Below, piece by piece: positions 22,331-35,069 of a stretch of 64,000 bases of DNA (the first letter of the stretch is position 1; the number at the start of each line of letters is the position of its first letter). The translations under genes were made by a program, and so were the position numbers. The notes beneath the pieces were generated by a model, which was not told the origin of the DNA, did no database searches, and was given only the letters and a program-made list of their open reading frames with translations. The stretch is from Magnolia sinica (Eukaryota; Streptophyta; Magnoliopsida; Magnoliales; Magnoliaceae): contig NC_080577.1 in NCBI RefSeq assembly GCF_029962835.1, positions 6,138,001-6,202,000 on the forward strand, in the 5' to 3' direction.

Positions 22331-25300
22331 GTCATTTGTTTTGGAGGAGCCTTTTTCTTTTTTTTGTGTTCCCACCAACAATTGTTGTAGGGAAACTGCC
22401 GTCCTCTTAACATTTACTCAAACAAGTTCCATGAATTAGAGAGGTCAGGTGCGTTTAGAATATTTTATTTTAGAACTGTGACTTAAGAGAGTGGGTTCCG
22501 CAGTTTAATAGCTCTAATTTCAGTTAATACATGTAACATGTACATCAAGTGTGATCGCTGCACGAGTATCAGATAGGTTTCTAATTTTCTAATTTGGAGC
22601 GGCCTTTCACATCCAAAAGCTGCCAGACTCATCCAAGTCAACTCATCGAGTCAATCCAGCTGATCAAGCCTTGGGCTGAGTCTGGTACACAGCTAGTTTA
22701 CCACACAACTCAGTTCTAAAACCAGACGGAGTTGAGTTGACTTGGCTGAGTTCCAAGACGAGTCAATGAGTTTTTGACATACAGATCATAGTATCAACGC
22801 ATAAAATATTAAACATCTCTCACTCTAAAGAGAGTGATTAATGCAGCCCACATTGTCACATCAGCCCACTGCATTTGATTATAGTCTATGCCAGCTCACT
22901 ACATATCGTTATAACCCATGTTTATATAATTAATTTTTAAAAGTATCACATTTTTTGAAATGATATGACCGTTCCCTTTAGGATTCTAATTGATTGAGAC
23001 TATGTAGCTAAATTTTTAGGAGGTAATCAGCCATCCATGCTCTCCATACAGTTGTCACTTTCTTTTATAAAGAAAAGTTATATAAAGTTAAATTTTGAAT
23101 GGCCCCTAGTCTAACAAACAATATACAACGCTTTGTGTTAGCCCGTAGTTCTCCATTTAACCCATGCGTAAGATGCTTGAATAGACTATAAGAACTTTCT
23201 TTTAGATTGAAAAGTGTTCTAGTTATTTGATCAACACGATCAACTTCATTTGATCTCAATTGTCAACTAATATAGAACTAATTATCATAATTGGGTGTAA
23301 GATCTTGGACTTCTACTGTTAATTTGTTCTTTAAGATTTAAAAAATAATAATCTCTAACTGCAATTGTTAAATGCTATAATGATTAATGAGAGGAAGTTG
23401 GTTCCTCAGCAATGTTTGTTAATTCAAGAAGGGATAGTCGCATGCCTAACAATGCCTTCCAAAAAGTGGGAAAATCTCGATTTTATGATATTTTCTTAAG
23501 TATTTTATAAGAAGTTCCAATTCAATAAAGTTGTTTATTCTCTAGGCTGACATTCTTCAGGGTGTACCCCCATCCATTATTGGGATTTGGACATCAAAAT
23601 CATATTCAATTGATAACCGGAGTGCATCAACAGCTTAAAGAAGGGTGTCCATGGACCATCAGTGATGTGTGTCCAGTAATTAATATTCGGAATGGCCCCT
23701 AGTGATTGAATAGGTGTCTTTATTTTGATAATTTTTAGCCATAGATAATGAGTCATGAGTCATGTTCATGGAAACCATTTCCAAACTCTCAACACGGGAA
23801 TCCTAACTACAACGTACTTTTCTCTGTCATTTCTTCATATTTCCTTTCAACCCCATTAGTGAAAGCCAAAGCTACCCTATATCAAATTAAGTTTGGTTCT
23901 TTCTTTGGTAATCTAACCATTGCAAGGCGATGACAAAAGACCAATTTCATTATCCCATTTCGTAAGGATTATGGCAATACTAGTATATGTTATTTGCCCT
24001 TAAATTCTCTATGAAAATTTCTATACAACATATCTTTTTTAGCACAACAACTGGGGTTGTGTTTGTGAAAGGGCACCTTCAAACCATTTTCAAGGAGATA
24101 TTTCATCCGTTTACTGTTTGGTCATTTCTTGAAGCACATTGGAATTGGTTGAACTAATGTTCATGACATTTGACATGATGCAACGGAATATTGCAATATT
24201 TTGCCTAACAAAACGGCTTGCTGCCATAGAGAACTGAAGAACTTCTAGTTGGGAAAGTCCAAGGTACACCTCTATTAGACCCTACTTGTCCTTATTAAAT
24301 GGTGAAAAGTAGAAACACCGAAAAATATGCTAATTTTAGAATTTCAGTAATGAAATTACTTCTATGTATAATCACAATCACCTTATACGGAAACACGAAA
24401 CACACACGAAGACAGAAAATTCCATCAAAGATGTAAATTATCAACTACAAAAGAAGAGAACACTATAAAAACCATGAGATCTCTAAATTTAGTGGATTAG
24501 AATTTCTATAGAACTAATGGTAGAGAGGAAAAAGAAACATTTCAAACCAAAACCACATACATAAAATATATAGACCTTCATTTCAAAAAATTCAATTAGA
24601 GACTAACTTCATTATCTGTTATATTATGGTGTTAATGAGGTATACCGAATTAATACACGCTTTTCTAATTATATAAACTAATTTACACCCTCTAATCCAA
24701 TAGATCCATTGTGTGACCCCTGATACTATAATTATCCATGGGAGAACAATACTACACCAGATTCATAAATGGACTAGAAATTATTCTTCCAAATCTCCAA
24801 TTGCTTATCCTAAATCGTTAATTTGATCACACTAAATCGAACACATTTAATTCGATATGTGAATGTACACATATCCAAATGCTTTGATCAAGATGCTCAC
24901 TTATCCACTTGTAAGATTGATTCCATTTTTTGTTATGGACATAGTAAGAAAATATAGCTATACTTGTACATATCCAGATTTCTCCTGCCTTTGCTATAAA
25001 TAAACAAAATCTGTACCACTTTCCAAAGAATAAGATTACAACTATATGTGCTGGGCCTATGTGATGGCTGCATAACATCCACTCTCTATTAAAGTTCAAA
25101 ACCTCATGTTTCTCCTTCGAGTACAAAATCAGGCCTATCAAAAAATTAAGAGGGAAAAATAATATAAACTCAAGCTTACACCATTAAAATTTGGGCAGTC
25201 AATGAGTTCCCAAATCTATTGGTACTTGATGGACCCAACCTGACTTTAATGGGTCCAGGTCTAATTTTTAGGAGCCGTCAAGTAATCGGGTTGAGTCCAG

Positions 25301-25959
25301 GTCTAACCTTTCGAGACCTGGTTAAATTAGGCTCTGATCAAATTTGAGTCTGGTTCATCAAACTTGGACTTGATTAAAATCAGAAGAGGTCAGGGTCCCA
25401 GTTAATTTTAATATTAGGATCATATATGTGAAATATATATTATTCTAACAATGTATTAAGGTTTTCCTAAGCCACGAGCATGTAAGAGAGAGAAACTCAC
25501 TTACACCACGTGTTGAAGTGGTACATGTGTGTAAGATCTAATCCATCCATTGAGGTGGGTCCAATGATGCAATGCTGCTATTTGAACTGAACCAACTAGA
25601 TTTAAAGAATTAATAGAGACCTGAACATGCATGATAGGAATCGGATCGAACAAGACCTGGATATGAAATGACATAGACGGGGAAGAGGCGAACCCAATTA
25701 ACTCACGCATGGTACCATAGGACTCAGACCCGAACTTGACCCCTTGATACCCTTAGCGAAACTCACGTAACATGGCCCAACTGAGCTTTTCAATGGCCTT
25801 ATCTTATAGGTGCCCATTAATCGTGATGGGGAGATGTTAAAAATCCAATAGATGAAAAGGGCCCAACGCATAATCTATAGTTTGAAAGGTTTTAATGTTT
25901 GGGCCGTTCCATCGGTTCCTATGGTGTGACCCACCTGTATTTTGGATCAGTCTAGTTTT
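22331..25959. other. Intergenic, no gene recognised
   Basis: Long AT-rich stretch. The longest frame, 24827-25141 on the minus strand (104 codons), shows no known motif, start context or neighbour that would support it. GACTCG-rich words recur around 22620-22770. No complete element could be delimited. Confidence 0.5.
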
Positions 25960-25964
25960 GCTTC

Positions 25965-26665
25965 TGATGTAGAGCGGGTCGCGGACAGTTACATGGCCAA
26001 GATGGATCAGAAAAGGCCAGTCGACGACAGAAGTGATCCAGACCATCGAACCTTAAATCGGACGTACCTTGCAATCCGGAATGAGTTATCTGACGTAAAA
26101 TATATGATTTTGGGGTAGAACGAGCTACTGAAGCCAACCAACCCGCTACACCGGGTTGCGCAGCTCGGAATTGCGAAAAACCCCTGGATCGACGGTCGTT
26201 TCCCTGTTTTAATTTCGTTTTTACTATAAATAGTAAGTTTTAGTTTAATTATAACTCTTCATCCATTGGGTTTTAGAAGTTGCGCCCAACGTGAAAAGAG
26301 CTTAGAATAATCAGGAGAACGGTTTGGTGAAGCCAAATAGGACACTTACTATTTTTGGTCGAAAACCTTGCACACTAGTAGACATCACGACCGTCTATAA
26401 ATAGTAAGTTTACTATTTATAGTAAGTTGCGAATTCTAGGAGTTTGAGTTGTAGTTTGATTCTAATTTCTTTCTCATTGCTTGGTACCCTTATTTAAAGG
26501 GTTGTGAACTCATTTTTATGAATCAATTAATCAATTTCGAATTTATTAGAATTTATTTCTATTTTCTGCTTTCTTTCCTTGTGGATTCGAGAAGTCTCTG
26601 TGAGGAGTCCAGAGAAGCTCCGTGGATTCGGAGTAGTTATCCTCATCACGTTCATCCCTGCGTCA
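25965..26665 (+). repeat. LTR1
   Basis: 701 bp, TGATGTAGAGCGGGTCGCGG to CATCCCTGCGTCA. Contains a 28-bp near-palindrome over TATAAATA (26395-26422). The coding frame at its 5' end is broken by a 1-bp loss relative to LTR2-LTR4. Confidence 0.95.
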
Positions 26666-26667
26666 AT

Positions 26668-26679
26668 TGGTATCAGAGC
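26668..26679 (+). other. Primer-binding site, initiator tRNA-Met
   Basis: TGGTATCAGAGC begins two bases after LTR1. This is the standard plant LTR-element site complementary to the 3' end of initiator tRNA-Met. In the second unit the same position reads TGATATCAAAGC, with two G-to-A changes. Confidence 0.95.
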
Positions 26680-26698
26680 GAGGATTCCCCTCAGGCCG

Positions 26699-28032
26699 TT
26701 GGCAAACAATGAAGGTATGAATCAAAATTCTGTGGACGGTGATCCAGGGATTCGTTATCTTTCGGAAAGAATGAAATCTTTCCACCAGGAGAGTCAGCTG
26801 ACCATGCAAGGGCTGCAGGCAACTCTCGACCGTCTTGCGGATGCGCTACTCCCGCCCCGAGCCCTAGGTGGTGCTCCACCACCTTTGGTTGCTCCCCCAC
26901 CCATGGTGGCTCCACCACCCATGGTTGCTGTACGACGCAACCCCGATTTTCGTAGAGCACTACCAATGGCAAACCGTAGGGCTACACCAGATGATTCAAG
27001 TTCTAATGACGAGGACCTTAATGAGGGTTTTGCCCGACGACCAATCCATAGAGGTGATCATCTATATCGTGCTGAAAAAGACTATCGAGGTAAGGCTGAA
27101 CTTCCTAGTTTTAACGGTTTATTATGTATAGAAGATTTTCTCGATTGGCTAGCCGAAATAGAGAGATATTTTGATTACATGAACGTTTCAGATCATAAAA
27201 GGGTAAAATTAGTAGCGTTTAAATTAAAATCTGGTGCTTCTGTATGGTGGGAACAATTACAACTCTCACGAGCCGCCAGAACAAGGCGCCCATCTCATCA
27301 TGGCCACGGATGAGACGTCTTCTTCGATCTTTATTTCTCCCTAGTAATTATTAGCAGATATTATTCCAGCAATATCAAAATTGCAGATAAAAAAATCGAA
27401 CAGTCACAGATTACACTAAAGAATTTCAACGGCTGGCTACACGAAATGATCTGTCAGAATCTGAGTCACAGAAGGTGGCACGATTTATAGGTGGGTTGCG
27501 ACCAACAATTCAGGACCGAGTTCAGATGTACCCAGTCGGGACTGTGGATGAAGCAGTTCAATTGACGGGTAGGGCAGATACACAACTTGCAAGAGCTCCT
27601 GCTCATCCACATCCTTTAACTAGACCCCCCATAACGGGTCCCACGCAGGATCTAGTGCTGCCACGAGAAAAAGACCTAATACCTCAACTTCCTACAACCG
27701 CAAACCGTGACACGGGGAGCTGCTCATCCAGACCTCAACGTGCAGCACCCACAACAGCGGGTCCGAGTAGGATTCCAAATCCTTATGCTCGGCTAAGGTC
27801 GAACAATTGTTACCGTTGTGGCCAACTAGGCCACTTATCAAATACTTGTCCTCAACGTCTCACAGCACACTTGACTATAAACGAAGGGAGCATTGAAGAT
27901 GAGGTCGCAGAAGAAGACCATCGCTTTGATGAACATGAACAAACCACTGAAGAAATAGCAAGTGGCAATAAAATGACGGGTGAGGATCGTGGCGAATTTC
28001 TAGTTATGAGGCGATTGTTGTATGCCCCATGA
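26699..28032 (+). pseudogene. gag (array copy 1), frameshifted
   Basis: The frame carries a GAG capsid-like region with [13 protein letters not shown] near its start, a proline-rich repeat (four APPP units around 26872-26930) and the capsid motif [15 protein letters not shown] (about 27138). It continues in a second frame (27475-28032) with a CCHC zinc knuckle CYRCGQLGHLSNTC at 27808-27849. The expected ATG at 26699, present in copy 2, is TTG here. A frame break between 27313 and 27475 interrupts it. It would package element RNA in an intact relative. Confidence 0.85.
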
Positions 28033-28035
28033 AAG

Positions 28036-31000
28036 GAATTACATCCACAACGACACAATATATTTCGTACTCGATGCACCGTTAACGGAAAGGTTTGTGA
28101 TGTGATCATAGACAGTAGTAGTAGCGAGAACATCATCTCGAGAGTGATGGTGGACAAGTTGCGGCTGCCAACGATGAAACATCCTTCCCCGTACTCAATT
28201 GGCTGGATAAAAAAGGTGAATGAGACCAAGGTAACTGAACAATGCACTATCTCATTTTCAATTGGCAAAAATTATAAGGATCAAATACTTTGTGACGTGT
28301 TCGATATAGAAGCTTGTCATATGTTACTCAGTCGGACCGTGATGCGACCCATCGGGGATGAGATAATGTTTACGTATTTGTTAAGAACAGTCGAAAAATA
28401 ATCCTTGCCCCTATGGCACCAGAGAACCACCCTGAAGCCTCTAAAGTGGAGGGGAGTTCCCTTTTGACCATTCGGAATTTTATGAAGGAATCCAAGGAAA
28501 CCAGTGAGTTATACGCTGTAGTGGTTAAGGGCGAGAAAGAGGAACCCTCAAACATCCCTCCAAGTTTAAGACTGTTGCTAAACGAATTCAAAGAAGTCTA
28601 GCCTGAGGATTGACCTGATGGATTGCCCCCCATGAGGGACATCCAACATCACATAGACCTCATCCGTGGGGCTAGCCTGCCCAACCGCCCTCATTATCAG
28701 ATGAGTCTGAAGGAGTGTGAGATACTTCAGGGGCAAGTGAAGGAATTGATCCGTAAGGGTCTCTTGAAAGACCATGAGCTCATGTGTCATACCAGCATTA
28801 TTAACGCCAAAAAAAGATGGAAGCTGGTGTATGTGTGTCGACAGCCGGGCAATCAACAAAATTACCATCAAATATCAGTTCCCAATACCACGGTTGGACG
28901 ACATGCTCGATATGTTAGAAGGGACCAAGGTGTTCTCTAAACTAGATCTAAGGAGCGGGTACCATCAGATTCGTATTCGACCCGGTGATGAGTAGAAAAC
29001 GGCATTCAATACCAAGGAAGGGTTGTATGAGTGGCTGGTCATGCCCTTCGGCCTATTAAACGCACCAAGTACTTTTATGCGTTTGATGAATCAAGTTCTA
29101 AAATCTTTCACTGGCCGATTTGTGGTATATTTTGATGACATATTGATATATAGCCAGGATGAAGTGAAGCACAGGAAACATCTCAGGCAGGGCTGCAGAT
29201 CCTACAAATTAACAAATTATACCTCAACTTAAAGAAGTATAGTTTTTTTAACTGACAGCCTGTTGTTTTTAGGATTTGTTATAACGTCCATAGGCATTCG
29301 TGTGAACGATGAAAAGGTGCGAGCTATTAGGGAATGGCCGATCCCGATAAACATTCATGAGGTGAGGAGTTTTCACAGGTTAGCAACTTTTTATCATCAA
29401 TTTGTGCGAGATTTTAGCACCATAGTCACGCCTATAACAGATTGCATGAAAAAAAGACCATTCCAGTGGACCGATAAAGCTGACAAGAGCTTTCATGAGA
29501 TCAAGCATCGTTTGTCTACAATACCGGTTTTGGTGCTTCCTAATTTCGACAAATTGTTTGAGGTTGAGTGTGACGCTTCATACGTCGAAATTGGAGGAGT
29601 ATTATCACAGGAAGGCAGGTCGGTAGCCTTCTAGAGCAAGAAGCTCAGCGAAGCCCGAAAGAAGTGGTCGACTTATGAGCTTGAGTTGTACGCAGTTGTT
29701 CAGGCGCTGCGACATTGGCGACATTATCTGATTTAAAGAGAGTTTGTTTTGTACACTGACCATTAAGCATTAAAGTTTATTAATAGTCAGACTAACGTGA
29801 ATCATGTGCATGTTAGATGGGTTGCATTTTTATAGGAATTCACGTTCGTTCTGAAGCGCAAGTCAGTGCAGCAAAACAAGATGGCTGATGCACTTAGCCG
29901 TCGTGCATCACTACTTATTATGATGAGCAACGAGGTGGTCGGCTTCGACTGTCTCAAGGAGTTATATGCCGAGGATGAAGACTTCAAAGATTCTTAGATA
30001 AAGTGCCAAGAATGTCACCCCAGTGACCTTCATATACAGAATGATTTTCTCTTCAAAGAGAATTGATTATGCATCCCCCAAAGTTCTCTAAGGGAGCAGA
30101 TTATTCAGGAGCTACATGGAGGTGGCCTTGGTGGACACTTGGGGCATGACAAGACGCGAGTTCTTGTGGAAGAGCGGTATTACTGGCCGCAATTAGTAGG
30201 AGATATGTAAAAAGCCATACAATGTTGCCATGTTTGTCAGACCTCCAAAGGGCAATCTCAGAATACGAGCCTCTACACCCCGTTACCTGTGCCTAACAGT
30301 CTTGGGAGGATTTATCAATGGACTTCGTGCTTGGTCTCCCACGAACACAACGCGGCATGGATTCAGTGTTCGTCGTGGTAGATCGTTTCTCCAAGATGGC
30401 GCACTTTATCTCATGCAAGAAGACCCTCGATGCAACACACGTGGCGAATCTATTTTTCAAGGAGGTCGTACGGCTACACGGGGTCCCCAAGACCATTATT
30501 TCCGATCGTGACACGAAGTTCATTAGCTACTTTTGGTGGACTTTATGGAATCAATTCGATACACGACTTCAATTCAGCAGTGCTTACCACCCACAGACTG
30601 ATGGGCAGACCGAAGTTGTGAATCGCACGTTGGGAAACCTCCTTCTCTGTATATTTTAGGAGAAAAATCAAAGCAGTGGGATTTGGCCTTATCTCAAGCA
30701 GAGTTTGTATTCAACAACATGGTGAACCGCTCGACAGGGAGATCACCGTTCCAGATTATTTACGAACGAGTGTCTCGCCACACACTTAACTTGGTCCCTC
30801 TGCCCAAGCACCCAGGCACGAGTATTGCAGCAGAACATATGGCAGACAAGATCATGGGCATCCATACAAAAGTGTAGACCAAGCTACATGCCTCGAATAA
30901 GAAGTACAAGGAACAAGCAGACAAGCATCGGCGACAAAAAGTGTTTGAGGTGGACGACCGCATTATGACTCATCTGCGCAAAGAGAGATTTTCGACCGGG

Positions 31001-31149
31001 ACGTACAACAAGTTAAAAAATAAGAAGAATGGATCGGTACCAATCATCCAAAAAATCAATGACAACACTTATGTTGTTGATCTTCCAGATGACATGGCAA
31101 TCTCACGGACTTTCAATATCGCGGACCTGACCGAGTATCATGAACCAGA
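28036..31149 (+). pseudogene. pol (array copy 1), multiply disrupted
   Basis: Protease, reverse transcriptase, RNase H and integrase follow in Ty3/gypsy order. The protease active site reads IIDSSSSEN, where copy 2 has DSG. Reverse transcriptase is broken by several stops but retains [12 protein letters not shown] (about 29110-29160). RNase H begins FEVECDASY (about 29560). Integrase has MDFVLGL, SDRDTKF and TEVVNR (30318-30659), the D, D and E of the D-D-35-E triad. The terminal segment (30941-31153) carries the GPY/F-like region. About 44 bp, including the polypurine tract kept in copy 2, is missing just before LTR2. Confidence 0.88.
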
Positions 31150-31150
31150 A

Positions 31151-31853
31151 TGATGTAGAGCAGGTCGCGGACAATTACATGGCCAAGATGGATCAGAAAA
31201 GGCCCGGTCAACGACAGAAGTGATCCAGACCATCGAACGTTAAATCAGGCGTATCTTGCAATCCGGAATGAGTTATCTGACGTAAAATATATGATTTTGG
31301 GGTAGAACGAGCTACTGAAGCCAACCAACCCTGCTACGCCGGGTTGTGCAGCCCGGAATTGCGAAAAACCCCTGGATTGACGGTCGTTTCCCTGTTTTAA
31401 TTTCGTTTTTACTATAAATAGTAAGTTTTAGTTTGATTATAACTCTTCATCCGTCGGGCTTTAGGAGTTGCGCCCAACGTGAAAAGAGCTTAGAATAATT
31501 AGGAGAACGGTTTGGTGAAGCCAAATAGGACACTTACTATTTTTGGCCGAAAACCTTGCGCACTAGTAGACATCACGACCGTCTATAAATAGTAAGTTTA
31601 CTATTTATAGTAAGTCGCGGATTCTAAGAGTTTGAGTTGTAGTTTGATTATAATTTCTTTCCCATTGCTTGGTAGCCCTATTTAAAGGGTTGTAAACTCG
31701 TTTTTATTCATCAATTAATCAATTTTGAATTTATTAGAATTTATTTCTATTTTCTGCTTTCTTTCCTCGTGGATTCGAGAAGTCTCTGTGAGGAGTCCAG
31801 AGAAGCTCCGTGGATTCGGAGTAGTTATCCTCATCACGTTCATCCCTGCGTCA
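31151..31853 (+). repeat. LTR2
   Basis: 703 bp, shared between the first and second units of the array. TGATGTAGAGCAGGTCGCGG to CATCCCTGCGTCA. Palindrome intact at 31583-31610. Confidence 0.95.
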
Positions 31854-31886
31854 ATTGATATCAAAGCGAGGATTCCCCTCGGGCCG

Positions 31887-33000
31887 ATGGCAAACAACGA
31901 AAGTATGAATCAAAGTCCTGTGGACGGTGATCCAGGGATTCGTTATCTTTCGGAAAGAATGGAAGCTTTCCACCGGGAGAGTCAGTTGACCATGCAAGGG
32001 CTGCAGGCAACTCTCGACCGTCTTGCGGATGCGCTACTTCCGCCCCGAGCCCTAGGCGGTGCTCCACCACCCATGGTTGTTGTACGACACAACCCCGATT
32101 TTCGTAGAGCACTACCAGTGGCAAACCGTAGGGCTACACCAGATGATTCAAGTTCTAGCGACGAGGACCTTAATGAGGGTTTTGCTCGACGACCAATCCA
32201 TGGAGGTGATCATCTAGATCGTGCTGAAACTGAACTTCCTATTTTAACGGTTTATTACATATAGAAGATTTTCTCGATTGGTTGCCGAAATAGAGAGATA
32301 TTTTGATTACATGGATGTGCGGATCATAAAAGGGTAAAATTGGTAGCGTTTAAATTAAAATCGTGCTTCGCATGGTGGGAATAATTACAACTCTCACGAG
32401 CCCGCAAAACAAGGCACCCATCTCATCATGGCCATGGATGAGGCGTCTTCTTCGATCACGATTTCTCCCGGTGATTATGAGCAAATATTATTCCAACAGC
32501 AATATCAAAATTGCAGACAAGAAAATCGAACAATTACATCGAAGAATTTCAACGGTTGGCTACACGAAACGATCCGTCAAAATCTAAGTCAGAGAAGGTG
32601 GCACGATTTATAGGTGGGTTGCGGCCGATAATTCAGGATCGAGTTCGGATGCACCAATCGGGACCGTGGATGAAGCGATTCAATTGGCGGGTAGGATAGA
32701 AACACAACTTGCAAGAGCTCTGTCGTCCATATCCTTCAAATCGACCCCCATGACGGGTCCCACGCAGAATCCAGTGCTGCCAAGGAAAAGATCCAGGACC
32801 TCAACTTCCTACAACCGCAAACCATGATACGGGAAGCGGCTCATCCAGACCTCAACGTGCGGCACCCACAATAGCGAGTCCGAGTAGGATTCCAAATCCT
32901 TATACTCGGCCAAGGTCGAACAATTGTTACCGCTATGGCCAACCAGTGCCACTTATCAAACACTTGTCTCAACATCCCGCAGCACACTTAACTATAAATG
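31887..33000 (+). pseudogene. gag (array copy 2), frameshifted
   Basis: Starts [20 protein letters not shown] at an ATG 34 bp after LTR2. The proline-rich repeat is contracted to a single APPP unit compared with four in copy 1. Several small deletions after about 32240 shift the frame. The zinc knuckle is damaged: the second cysteine codon is now tyrosine (CYRYGQ, about 32926-32943) and an adjacent indel moves the frame. No functional Gag is expected. Confidence 0.85.
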
Positions 33001-33453
33001 AAAGGGGCACTGAAGATGAGGCCGTAGAAGAAGACCATCACTTTGATGAACATGAACAAACCACTGAAGAAATAGCAGGTGGCGATGAAGTGACGGGCGA
33101 TGATCATGGTGAATTTCTAGTTGTGAGGCGATTACTGTATACCCCACGAAAGGAATTACATCTACAACGACATAATATATTTCGTACTCGGTGCATCATC
33201 AATGGAAAGGTCTATGATGTGATCATAGACAGTGGTAGTAGCGAGAATATCGTCTCAAGAGTGATGGTGGACAAGTTGCAACTATCAACGATGAAATATC
33301 CTTCCCCGTACTCAATTGGGTGGATAAAAAAGGTGAATGAGACCAAGGTAACTGAACAATGCACTATCTCGTTTTCAATTGGCAAAAATTATAAGGATCA
33401 AATACTTTGTGACGTGGTCGATATGGAAGCTTGTCATATGTTACTCGGTTGAC
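32946..33453 (+). pseudogene. Aspartic protease region (array copy 2)
   Basis: Contains the retropepsin active-site motif [20 protein letters not shown] (about 33220-33280), with the Asp-Ser-Gly of retroelement proteases. It ends ACHMLLG followed by TGA; homologous Ty3 proteases read LLGRPW here, so this is a CGA-to-TGA nonsense change at 33451-33453. The reading frame re-opens downstream into reverse transcriptase. An intact relative would use this to cleave the Gag-Pol polyprotein. Confidence 0.85.
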
Positions 33454-33542
33454 CCTGGCAGTCGGACCGTGATGCGACCCATCGAGGACGAGATAATGTC
33501 TACGTATTCGTCAAGGATAGTCGAAAAATAATCCTTGCCCCT

Positions 33543-34904
33543 ATGGCACCAGAGAACCACCATGAAGCCTCTAAAGTGGAGGGGAGTTCCCTATTGACCA
33601 TTCGAGATTTCATGGAGGAATCTAAGGAAACTGGCGAGGTATACGCCGTAGTAGTAAAGGGCGAGGAAGAGGAATCCTCAAACATCCCTCCAAGTTTAAG
33701 ACTGTTACTAAACGAATTCAAAGAAGTCTGGCCTGAGGATTTACCTGATGGATTGCCCCCCATGAGGGACATCCAACATCACATAGACCTCGTCCCTGGG
33801 GCTAGCTTGCCCAATCGCCCTCATTATCGGATGAGTCCGAAGGAGTGTGAGATACTTCAGAGACAAGTGGAGGAATTGATCCGTAAGGGTCTCTTGAGAG
33901 AGAGCATGAGCCCATGTGCCGTACCAGCATTATTAACGCCAAAAAAAGATGGAAGCTGGCCCATGTGTGTCGACAGTCGAGCAATCAATAAAATTACCAT
34001 CAAATATCGGTTTCCAATACCACGGTTGGACAACATGCTCGATATGTTAAAAGGGGCCAAGGTGTTCTCTAAACTAGATCTAAGGAGCGGGTACCATCAG
34101 ATTCGTATTCGACCCGGTGATGAGTGGAAAACGGCATTCAAGACTAAGGAAGGGTTGCATGAGTGGATGGTCATGCCCTTCGGCCTATCAAACGCACCAA
34201 GTACTTTTATGCGTTTAATGAATCAAGTTCTAAAACCGTTCACTGGCCGATTTGTGGTAGTATATTTTGATGACATATTGATATATAGCCAGGATGAGGC
34301 GGAGCACAGGAAACATCTCAGGCAGGTGCTACAGGTCCTACAACTTAACAAGTTGTACCTCAACTTGAAGAAGTGTAGTTTTTTAACTGACAGCCTATTG
34401 TTTCTAGGATTTGTTGTAACATCCACAGGCATTCGTGTGGACGATGAAAAGGTGCGAGCTATTAGGGAATGGCCGATCCCGACAAACATTCATGAGGTGA
34501 GGAGTTTTCATGGGTTGGCGACTTTCTATCGTCGATTTGTACGAGATTTTAACACCATAGTCGCGCCTATAACAGATTGCATGAAAAAAGGACCGTTCCA
34601 GTGGACTGGTAAAGCTGATAAGAGCTTTCATGAGATCAAGCATCGTTTGTCTACAACACCGGTCTTGGTGCTTCCTAATTTCGACAAATTGTTTGAGGTT
34701 GAGTGTGACGCTTCATACATCGGAATTGGAGGAGTATTATCACAGGAAGATAGGCCGGTAGCAGTGAAGCTCAGCCAAGCTCGAAAGAAGTGGTCGACTT
34801 ATGAGCTTGAGTTATACGTAGAAGCGATGCGACATTGGCGGCATTATCTCGATTCAAAGAGAGTTTGTTTTGTACATCGACCATCAAGCATTAAAGTTTA
34901 TTAA
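33543..34904 (+). pseudogene. Reverse transcriptase-RNase H (array copy 2), 453-codon open frame
   Basis: The longest open frame of the array. In order it has an N-terminal linker, RT fingers ([39 protein letters not shown]), palm motifs ([33 protein letters not shown]), [18 protein letters not shown] and the catalytic YFDD at 34263-34274, followed by the Ty3 thumb LGFVVTS. RNase H starts [18 protein letters not shown]. The frame is lost in RNase H near 34900 by small indels. The palm motifs are intact, so decay is recent relative to copy 1. Confidence 0.92.
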
Positions 34905-35069
34905 TAGTCGGACTAACGTGAATCGTGTGCATGCTAGATGGGTTGCATTTTTACAGAATTCACGTTCATTCTGAAGCACAAGTTAGGGCAGCAAGGTGGC
35001 TGATACACTTAGCCGTCGTGCATCACTACTAGTCACAATGAGCAACGAGGTAGTCGGCTTCGTCTATCT

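Noticed and set aside
24827..25141. 104-codon minus-strand frame
   Set aside because: Length alone is not convincing in AT-rich DNA; the product has no recognisable domain and no flanking exons were found.
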